Shown: positions 58,213 to 64,000 of the stretch, piece after piece
Layout of the letters: each line of letters starts with the position of its first letter
Position numbering within the stretch: position 1 is the first letter of the stretch
NCBI RefSeq assembly: GCF_000344135.1
Contig: NZ_BAOP01000011.1
Location: 1 to 64,000 of the forward strand
Length of the DNA stretch: 64,000 nucleotides
From: Gordonia malaquae NBRC 108250
GTDB taxonomy: Bacteria; Actinomycetota; Actinomycetes; Mycobacteriales; Mycobacteriaceae
Reading direction: 5' to 3'
Program-made: the position numbers and the translations under genes
Notes under the pieces: model-generated
The model's database searches: none
What the model saw: only the letters and a program-made list of their open reading frames with translations
Told to the model about the DNA's origin: nothing

Positions 58213-59202
58213 TCAGGCTTCCGGCTTCACACCGGTGATCAGGACGTTGTAGAAGAACTGCGGCGGAACGATCTTGCGGAGCACGTTCTCGTCGAGCCAC
58301 GTCATACGCTTCCATCCGCCGTAGGCGAATCCCGCCCAGCCCCAGCCGAGCTTCTCTTGCGGGACGGCCGCCTCGAAGGTGCGGACGGGCCAGCCGAGCA
58401 TCGCCGCGGCGAGTTCTTCGGCCTCCGAGCGGACCTCGACGGCCCCTGCGGCCTTCGCGAGACGCTCGAGGTCCTCGGGTGCAAACGTGTGGATGTCGAC
58501 GACCGCTTCGAGTGCAGCGGCGCGCGAGCTCTCGTCGAGCTCTGCCTGCGGGCGACGCCACTCCTTCAGCGGTCCGAACTTGGTCACGTTCGTGGTGGCC
58601 CACCAGGTGGCACGGCTCATCCAACGAGCGTAGAAGTCTCCGTAGGTCGACGGCTCGCCTGCGAAGACGAATCGACCACCCGGCTTGAGGACGCGCAGGA
58701 CCTCGCGCAGCGACTTCTCGACGTCCGGGATGTGGTGGAGCACAGCGTGGCCCACGACGAGGTCGAAGGTGTTGTCCTCGTACGGGATGCTCTCGGCGTC
58801 CGCGACGCGGCCGTCGACGTCCAGCCCGAGGTTCTCCGCGTTGCGCAGCGCGACCTTGACCATGCCGGGCGACAGGTCGGTGACCGAGCCCTTCTCGGCG
58901 ACACCCGACTGCATCAGGTTGAGCAGGAAGAAGCCGGTGCCGCAGCCGAGCTCCATGGCCCGACCGTAGGGCAGGTCGGCATCGCCGACGATGCGGTCGA
59001 AGCGGCCGCGAGCGAAGTCGATCAGGCGCTGGTCGAACGAGATGGACCACTTCTCGTCGTACGTCTCGGCCTCCCAGTCGTGGTACAGCACCTGGGCCAG
59101 CTTGGTGTCCTTGAGCGCCGCCTCGACCTGCTCGGCGGTGGCGTGGGGGTTCGGTGCCGGATCGACGGTGTCGTCCGCGCCGTTCTTGTCGATGGTCGTC
59201 AT
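58213..59202 (-). CDS. SAM-dependent methyltransferase (Rv3038c-like)
   Basis: A 329-residue class I methyltransferase. The SAM motif is GRAMELGCGTGFFLLNLMQSG near residue 85, followed by DLSPGMVKVALRNAENLG and VLHHIPDVEKSLREVLRVLKPGGRFVFAGEP. Its C-terminal 100 residues are helical and unassigned. It starts 13 bp after the enoyl-CoA hydratase gene, so the two are an operon. The substrate is unknown; a lipid or quinone is possible. Confidence 0.86.
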   Translation of the reverse strand: MTTIDKNGADDTVDPAPNPHATAEQVEAALKDTKLAQVLYHDWEAETYDEKWSISFDQRLIDFARGRFDRIVGDADLPYGRAMELGCGTGFFLLNLMQSGVAEKGSVTDLSPGMVKVALRNAENLGLDVDGRVADAESIPYEDNTFDLVVGHAVLHHIPDVEKSLREVLRVLKPGGRFVFAGEPSTYGDFYARWMSRATWWATTNVTKFGPLKEWRRPQAELDESSRAAALEAVVDIHTFAPEDLERLAKAAGAVEVRSEAEELAAAMLGWPVRTFEAAVPQEKLGWGWAGFAYGGWKRMTWLDENVLRKIVPPQFFYNVLITGVKPEA

Positions 59203-59215
59203 GAAGGTGAAGGTC

Positions 59216-60007
59216 CTACTTTCCGGTGAACTTCGCTTTGCCGGGACCGTTGGCGACGAACGACTCCATGCCGATCGTGCGGTCCTCGGTGGCGAACAGT
59301 GAAGCGAACAGCTGGGCCTCGATCTTCAGGCCCGTCGTGAGGTCGGTGTCCAGACCCGCGTCGATCGCGGTCTTCGCGGCGGCGAGCGCGACGGACGCGG
59401 CGCCCGCGAACTGACCCGCCCACTTGAGAGCGGCGTCGTACACGTCGTCAGGTGCGACGACCTCGTCGACGAGGCCGATCGCGAGCGCCTCTTCCGCGCC
59501 GACGAATCGACCGGTGAAGACCATGTCCTTCGCGCGCGAGGGACCGATCAGTCGGGCGAGGCGCTGCGTGCCGCCGCCGCCGGGGATCACACCGAGCAGC
59601 ACCTCGGGGACGCCGAGCTTGGCGTTGTCGCCCGCGATACGGCGATCCGCACCGAGCGCCACTTCGAGTCCGCCGCCGAGCGCGTACCCGGTGACGGCCG
59701 CGACCGTCGGCTTCGGGATCGATGCGATCGCGCCGAGGCCGTCCTGCAGCTTGCCCGCGACCTTGGACATGTCGGCGAACGACATGTCGTTCATCTCTTT
59801 GATGTCAGCGCCTGCGGCGAGGACCTTGGGTCCGCCGTACACGACGACGGCCTTGATGTCGTCTCGCACGCTTGCCTCTTCCGCGGCAGCCACCAGTTCG
59901 GCCTGAACCTGACGGTTCAGTGCGTTCATCGGCGGCCGGTTCAGCCGGATGGTGCCGACGCCGGGATGCTCGGGCGATGTCTCAAGAGTCACGAACTCAG
60001 CAGTCAT
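59216..60007 (-). CDS. Enoyl-CoA hydratase/isomerase (EchA17-like)
   Basis: A 263-residue crotonase-fold enzyme that hydrates trans-2-enoyl-CoA in beta-oxidation. The oxyanion hole lies in VLAAGADIKEMNDM and [21 protein letters not shown]. The catalytic Glu is expected in the segment LGVPEVLLGVIPGGGGTQRLARLIG, which is intact. C-terminal trimerisation helices follow. Its place matches Rv3039c (echA17). Together with etfAB it fits fatty-acid catabolism. Confidence 0.93.
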   Translation of the reverse strand: MTAEFVTLETSPEHPGVGTIRLNRPPMNALNRQVQAELVAAAEEASVRDDIKAVVVYGGPKVLAAGADIKEMNDMSFADMSKVAGKLQDGLGAIASIPKPTVAAVTGYALGGGLEVALGADRRIAGDNAKLGVPEVLLGVIPGGGGTQRLARLIGPSRAKDMVFTGRFVGAEEALAIGLVDEVVAPDDVYDAALKWAGQFAGAASVALAAAKTAIDAGLDTDLTTGLKIEAQLFASLFATEDRTIGMESFVANGPGKAKFTGK

Positions 60008-60056
60008 AAGGGCAGGCTACCGGGTGACACCTGTTCTAGACGAACCCGGTACGGGG

Positions 60057-60083
60057 CCCATGTGACTACTGTTGTCACATGGG
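60057..60083 (+). promoter_or_regulatory. Inverted repeat over the start of the polymerase-domain gene; leaderless promoter
   Basis: CCCATGTGAC (60057-60066) mirrors GTCACATGGG (60074-60083) with a 7-nt spacer; the right arm contains the ATG at 60079. The spacer holds a -10-like TACTGT (60067-60072), which ends 6 bp before the ATG, so transcription may start on the A of the start codon. The repeat could be an operator or hide the start. Confidence 0.5.
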
Positions 60084-61044
60084 CGCAGATGCTGTCGAGT
60101 TGCACGTTCCCGGTCCTGACGGGGTCACGCGGACGGTGCGTCTGAGCAGCCCGGATCGCATCTACTTCCCCGAGGCAGGACTCACCAAACTCGACCTCGC
60201 GCGCTACTACGAATCCGTCGCCGACGGCATCACCCGCGCACTCGACCGTCGGCCGTGCATGCTGCACCGATTCCCCAAGGGCACCACTGAGAAGAAGGTG
60301 CACCAGAAGAAGCTCCCCGCGGGCGCCCCCGACTGGGTGGAGACCGTCGACATCTTCTTTCCACGCTACAAGCGCATCGTGAGCGAACTGTGCGTCACCG
60401 AGCCGGCTGCTGTCCTGTGGGCAGTCCAGATGGCGACCGTCGAGTTCCATCCCTGGAACTCGCGACGCGGGCACGTGGAGGAACCCGACGAGTGGCGAAT
60501 CGATCTCGACCCGATGCCCGACTGCGACTTCGCGAAGGTGCGTCGCGTCGCCGCGATCGCGCACGAGGTCCTCGACGAGCTGGGCATCGTCGGATATCCG
60601 AAGACCTCGGGCGGACACGGCCTGCACATCTATGTACGGATCGCGCCGGAGTGGGGCTTCGCCGATGTCCGACGAGCAGCTCACGCGTTCGGAGCCGAGG
60701 TGGCCCGACGGGCGGCAGGTGAGGCGACCGTGACCTGGTGGCGCAGGGACCGCGATCCGACCGCGGTGTTCGTCGACTTCAACCAGAACGCGCGCGACCA
60801 CACGATCGCTGCCGCCTACTCCGTCCGCGCCACCCCGCGCGCCACGGTATCGGCGCCGATCACCTGGGACGAACTGCCCGACGCCGAGCCGGACGACTTC
60901 ACCGTCGCAACCATGCCGGACCGTTTTGCGCGTCTGGGCGACCTGCACGCTCCGATCAACGACGTCGCCCATCGCCTCGACACCCTCCTGGAATGGGCGG
61001 ACCGAGACGACGCCGAGATACCGCCCATCGCAGAAGAGGGCTGA
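60079..61044 (+). CDS. LigD-type polymerase/primase-domain protein
   Basis: A 321-residue stand-alone archaeo-eukaryotic primase-fold polymerase domain like the PolDom of mycobacterial LigD. The metal site DLDPMPD lies in WRIDLDPMPDCDF. KTSGGHGLHIYVRIAPEW and the nucleotide-binding VFVDFNQNARDHTIAAAYSVRATPRATVSAPITWDEL follow, with the third acidic residue in VDF. No ligase or phosphoesterase domain is attached. It is inserted between the Rv3039c and Rv3040c counterparts. A role in end joining or gap filling is inferred. Confidence 0.9.
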   Translation: MGADAVELHVPGPDGVTRTVRLSSPDRIYFPEAGLTKLDLARYYESVADGITRALDRRPCMLHRFPKGTTEKKVHQKKLPAGAPDWVETVDIFFPRYKRIVSELCVTEPAAVLWAVQMATVEFHPWNSRRGHVEEPDEWRIDLDPMPDCDFAKVRRVAAIAHEVLDELGIVGYPKTSGGHGLHIYVRIAPEWGFADVRRAAHAFGAEVARRAAGEATVTWWRRDRDPTAVFVDFNQNARDHTIAAAYSVRATPRATVSAPITWDELPDAEPDDFTVATMPDRFARLGDLHAPINDVAHRLDTLLEWADRDDAEIPPIAEEG

Positions 61045-61045
61045 G

Positions 61046-61867
61046 TCAGGCGTTCGTGTTCTTGAGCCGCTCCATGCGGCCGTCACCGAGTGCGCTGAGG
61101 TACTCGCTCGAGTCGGCGAAAGTGAGCCCGGCGAGACCGGATGACGAGATGGACGGTTCGATCGGTGTGATGGCCCGCGGCGCGGCCTGAAGGTCGGCAA
61201 CGGTGCTGTACTCCGCGATGTGCCTCAGCTGGGTCCACGTCGGCGGCAGCAGGAAGTGGTCTCCGCGGTCCCAGTCGGCGAGCGCGTCCGCAGCCGTCTG
61301 CCACCGAGTCTCGGCGGCTTCGCTGGTCTCCCCGTCTGCCTCCTGACCGTCGGGCATGGCGGCGAGGAAGAACCGGGTGTCGTAGCGTCGGCTCTCATTC
61401 TTCGGCGTGATCCAGTGCGCGAGCGGTGTCAGCAGATCGGCGCGCAGGGTGAGACCTTCGTCGTTGAGGAACTGCGCGAACGACAGCTCTTTCGCAACGA
61501 GTCGGGCGCGGGCGCCGAACAACGACGACGGATCCGGATGCATGTCGTCGGCCGTGCCCGCGAGGAGCACACCGCACTCCTCGAACGTCTCGCGGACCGC
61601 AGCACAGACAAGCGCCCTGGCCGACGCCTCATCCGTCGAGAACTGCTCGGCCCAGTACTCGACGTCGGGACCGGTCCAGGCGATCTGCGCCTCCCGGTCG
61701 CGAGGATCGACGCCGCCGCCCGGGAACACCGTCATTCCGCCTGCGAACGCCATCTGCTGGACGCGTCGCTGCAGGAACACCTCGATGCCTCCGGCGCTGT
61801 CGCGAACGAGGACCACCGTCGACGCATCGCGTAGCGGAACGGGGGCTTGAACGTCGGGGGCTGACAT
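61046..61867 (-). CDS. NUDIX hydrolase
   Basis: A 273-residue NUDIX protein (Rv3040c position). FAGGMTVFPGGGVDPRD precedes the metal-binding RETFEECGVLL, but about 40 residues separate them, far more than the normal box spacing; this is the form seen in long NUDT19-like members, which cleave CoA or similar diphosphates. ATG 61867 has AAGGAG 6 nt upstream. Its stop is one base from the stop of the polymerase-domain gene. Confidence 0.88.
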   Translation of the reverse strand: MSAPDVQAPVPLRDASTVVLVRDSAGGIEVFLQRRVQQMAFAGGMTVFPGGGVDPRDREAQIAWTGPDVEYWAEQFSTDEASARALVCAAVRETFEECGVLLAGTADDMHPDPSSLFGARARLVAKELSFAQFLNDEGLTLRADLLTPLAHWITPKNESRRYDTRFFLAAMPDGQEADGETSEAAETRWQTAADALADWDRGDHFLLPPTWTQLRHIAEYSTVADLQAAPRAITPIEPSISSSGLAGLTFADSSEYLSALGDGRMERLKNTNA

Positions 61868-61895
61868 GGGCGCTCCTTGAGACTGGCACGGCTGT

Positions 61896-61915
61896 GACCG
61901 AACTTACGCTCGGTC
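61896..61915 (-). promoter_or_regulatory. Possible TetR-type operator before NUDIX gene
   Basis: GACCGA (61896-61901) and TCGGTC (61910-61915) form a 6-8-6 inverted repeat 29 bp upstream of the NUDIX start, in the space where a promoter is expected. Such GACCGA/TCGGTC sites are common for TetR-family repressors. The evidence is pattern only. Confidence 0.35.
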
Positions 61916-61946
61916 GGTCGTCTCATAGTTGCACAGCGGATGTCTC

Positions 61947-62777
61947 TCAGGCGCGGCGATGGCCGCCTGCGCGCCTGCTGCGGCGCGCGAAGTAGCGTCC
62001 GTCGTCGTACGACAGCGAGATGTTCTGCCGGAACGTCGTCGAGAGGTTCTCCGCCGTCAGGGTGTCCTCGATGGCGCCCTGCGCGACCACGCCGCCCTCG
62101 GACAACATCAGCACGTTGGTGAAGCCCGGCGGAATCTCTTCCACATGGTGTGTGATCAGCACCATCGCGGGCGAGTCGGGGTCGGCGGCGAGAGTCCCGA
62201 GTCGGTCGACGAGTTCTTCGCGTCCGCCGAGGTCGAGGCCCGCCGCAGGCTCGTCGAGCAGCAGCAGTTCGGGGTCGGTCATCAGACCGCGCGCGATGAG
62301 GACACGTTTGCGCTCGCCTTCGCTCAGCGTGCCGAAGGTGCGGTCCGCGAGATGCTCGGCACCCATCGACTCCAGAATGTCGGCAGCCTGCGCGCGATCC
62401 ATCGGGTCGTACTCCTCACGCCATCGCCCCAAGACGGCGTAACCGGCGGAGATCACCAGATCCGACACCTTCTCGTCTGCCGGGACGCGGCCGGCGAATG
62501 CCGAACTGACGAGTCCGATCCGGGTGCTGAGCTCTCGGATGTCGGTGCGGCCCAGTTTCTCGCCGACCACGAAAGCATCACCGGTGGTCGGATGGTCGAG
62601 CGCTGCAGCCATCCGCAGAAGGGACGTCTTGCCCGCGCCGTTCGGCCCGATGATCACCCACCGCTCGTCCAGTTCCACTCGCCAGTCGACGGGACCGACG
62701 AGAGTCTTCCCGCTCCGAACCATCGACACGTCGTGGAACTCGATGAGCAGGTCGGGATCAGCGATGCGTTCAGTCAC
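61947..62777 (-). CDS. ABC transporter ATP-binding protein
   Basis: A 276-residue ATPase (Rv3041c position). Walker A is [14 protein letters not shown], the signature [16 protein letters not shown], Walker [16 protein letters not shown] and the H-loop His in [10 protein letters not shown]. No membrane partner is seen next to it, as for the ModF/YlmA-like single ATPases. The GTG at 62777 is preferred, though GGAG is only 2 nt away; a GTG five codons earlier is possible. It is divergent from the luciferase-like gene. Confidence 0.9.
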   Translation of the reverse strand: MTERIADPDLLIEFHDVSMVRSGKTLVGPVDWRVELDERWVIIGPNGAGKTSLLRMAAALDHPTTGDAFVVGEKLGRTDIRELSTRIGLVSSAFAGRVPADEKVSDLVISAGYAVLGRWREEYDPMDRAQAADILESMGAEHLADRTFGTLSEGERKRVLIARGLMTDPELLLLDEPAAGLDLGGREELVDRLGTLAADPDSPAMVLITHHVEEIPPGFTNVLMLSEGGVVAQGAIEDTLTAENLSTTFRQNISLSYDDGRYFARRSRRAGGHRRA

Positions 62778-62836
62778 GTCTCCATGGTGCACGATCGACG
62801 TCGCCCGTCCGGCGACGGGGAATATTTCGTGTCTCG

Positions 62837-63856
62837 GTGTCGCTGCAACACAGCGTGACCGACACCCCCGCACCGACCGTTCCACTGTCCCTCCTCGACC
62901 TCGCACAGGTGGGGCCGGGTGAGACGGTCGCCGAATCCCTCGCCCACTCGCTGAACCTCGCCCAGTACGCTGACCAGCACGGATACTCCCGTCTCTGGTA
63001 CGCCGAGCACCACAACATGCCTGCCATCGCGTCCGCCGCACCCGCGGTTCTGATCGCGCACATGGCCGCTCACACGTCCCGCATCCGGCTCGGCGCGGGC
63101 GGCGTCATGCTGCCGAACCACTCTCCTCTGGCGATCGCCGAACAGTACGGCACGCTCGCTGAGCTGCACCCCGGCAGGATCGACCTCGGTCTCGGCCGCG
63201 CACCAGGCGGCGACCAGGCCGTCTTCCATGCGCTGCGCCGCAGTCCGGCCGCATCCGAGCACTTCCCCGGCGACGTAGTCGAACTCCTCCGGTACTTCTC
63301 CGGCGCGGGTGTCGACGGCGTCCGCGCCACGCCCGGCAGCAACACGAACGTTCCGCTGTACATTCTCGGATCGTCGCTGTTCGGCGCTCAGCTTGCCGCC
63401 GCAGTCGGACTTCCGTTCGCGTTCGCCTCACACTTCGCACCGCAGGCGCTCGAGCGCGCCGTCGACATATACCTGCGAGACTTCCGCCCCGCCGAACTCC
63501 CTGACGGCTCGCAGTCCGAGCCGTACGTGATGGCTGCCGCAACCGTCATCGCCGACGACGACCCCGACCGGGCCGCGGCCCAACTGCACAACGCGAAGGT
63601 CCAGCGCGTCCGGCTGTTGTTCAATCGCGGCCGCAACCTGACGAACGCCGAGGCTGAGATGCTCCTCGACGGCCCGCAGGGCGCCCAGGTGGACGAAATG
63701 CTCCGCTACGCCGCCGTCGGCACCCCGGATCAGGTCCGTGAACAGTTGGCGTCGTTCACCGCCCACGCGCGCGCCGACGAACTGATCCTCGCTCCCCTGG
63801 CAGGCGACCGCGACGTCTGGCTCGGCACCGTCAAGCACCTCGCCCCCACACCCTGA
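62837..63856 (+). CDS. Luciferase-like (LLM) flavin-dependent oxidoreductase
   Basis: A 339-residue bacterial-luciferase-fold enzyme using FMNH2 or F420. [61 protein letters not shown] and [44 protein letters not shown] are the MsnO8/YhbW-type core. [27 protein letters not shown] follows. The substrate is unknown. Start may be GTG 62837 or GTG 62855; neither has a clear ribosome site. Confidence 0.88.
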   Translation: MSLQHSVTDTPAPTVPLSLLDLAQVGPGETVAESLAHSLNLAQYADQHGYSRLWYAEHHNMPAIASAAPAVLIAHMAAHTSRIRLGAGGVMLPNHSPLAIAEQYGTLAELHPGRIDLGLGRAPGGDQAVFHALRRSPAASEHFPGDVVELLRYFSGAGVDGVRATPGSNTNVPLYILGSSLFGAQLAAAVGLPFAFASHFAPQALERAVDIYLRDFRPAELPDGSQSEPYVMAAATVIADDDPDRAAAQLHNAKVQRVRLLFNRGRNLTNAEAEMLLDGPQGAQVDEMLRYAAVGTPDQVREQLASFTAHARADELILAPLAGDRDVWLGTVKHLAPTP

Positions 63857-63877
63857 CACCGGAGAACAGTCGGGGGG

Positions 63878-64000
63878 TCAGTCGATTCTGGCTCGTTCGG
63901 CGATGACAGTCATGGAGCCTGGCTCCACTTCGGTGAACCCGGCGTCGCGGACCGCGGCGGCGGCGCCACGGTCGGCCGCCGCGACGAGAGCCGACCACCG
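63878..64000 (-). CDS. C-terminal fragment of a protein, cut by window edge
   Basis: A minus-strand frame running in from the right edge ends in TGA at 63878-63880 and gives the last 40 residues, rich in Ala and ending TVIAERARID. It is Ala-rich, with one segment VRDAGFTEVEPGSMTVIAE that resembles the end of a small-molecule methyltransferase, but this is weak. It converges with the LLM gene across 21 bp. Confidence 0.5.
   Translation of the reverse strand, partial: RWSALVAAADRGAAAAVRDAGFTEVEPGSMTVIAERARID

Overview
The window is high-GC DNA (roughly two thirds G+C) from an actinobacterium of the order Mycobacteriales. GTG starts are frequent and 4-base start/stop overlaps are common. The gene order follows, with few interruptions, the stretch of Mycobacterium tuberculosis from gltX (Rv2992c) to Rv3041c, as recalled from memory. 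A Gordonia-like or related genus is the best guess, but the sequence alone does not fix it.

Layout. 1-800: the 3' end of a transposase gene, a bidirectional terminator, and tRNA-Glu(CTC) and tRNA-Gln(CTG). 889-5319: gltX, an alpha/beta hydrolase, an FAH-family hydrolase and a divergent MFS transporter. 6011-20391: branched-chain amino acid and serine biosynthesis (leuB, serA, ilvC, ilvN, ilvB, ilvD). Between these genes lie a secreted serine protease, two SRPBCC proteins, a PH-domain protein of the Cfp6 type, MgtE, and a GntR-controlled membrane operon. 20464-36778: a DoxX protein, an LppZ-like lipoprotein, gatB/gatA/gatC, pfkA, a two-component system, a secreted phospholipase A2 with a membrane alpha/beta hydrolase, an ACT protein, ligA and a second lipoprotein. 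36799-40630: an MmcQ/YjbR protein, a MetE-like protein, mnmA and a cysteine desulfurase. 40671-47090: an accessory block (FAD oxidoreductase, 1154-residue SARP/ATPase regulator, EmrB-type exporter) that interrupts the mycobacterial order. 47193-50904: an OlsA/OlsB-like acyltransferase pair and etfAB. 51065-58157: a set matching the mycobacterial methylglucose lipopolysaccharide locus Rv3030-Rv3037c. 58213-64000: a methyltransferase, an enoyl-CoA hydratase, a stand-alone LigD-type polymerase domain, a NUDIX hydrolase, an ABC ATPase, a luciferase-like oxidoreductase and the 3' end of one more gene.

How the parts work together. IlvB, IlvN, IlvC and IlvD carry out the common valine/isoleucine steps, and LeuB belongs to the leucine branch. 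The ilvBNC transcript begins with a 16-residue leader peptide rich in Ile, Leu and Val codons, followed by a U6 terminator, so control by attenuation is strongly indicated. GltX charges tRNA-Glu and GatCAB amidates misacylated tRNAs. MnmA and the cysteine desulfurase supply tRNA 2-thiouridine. EtfAB carries electrons from acyl-CoA dehydrogenases, while the enoyl-CoA hydratase acts in the same kind of fatty-acid pathway.

The most unusual non-coding signals are long, often perfect inverted repeats placed almost only between convergent genes. They include a 100-bp palindrome built from 19-20-bp phased units (5647-5746) and a related 29-bp-arm hairpin (10771-10834). A pair of 18-bp operator palindromes exactly 42 bp apart (18361-18420) precedes the GntR operon.
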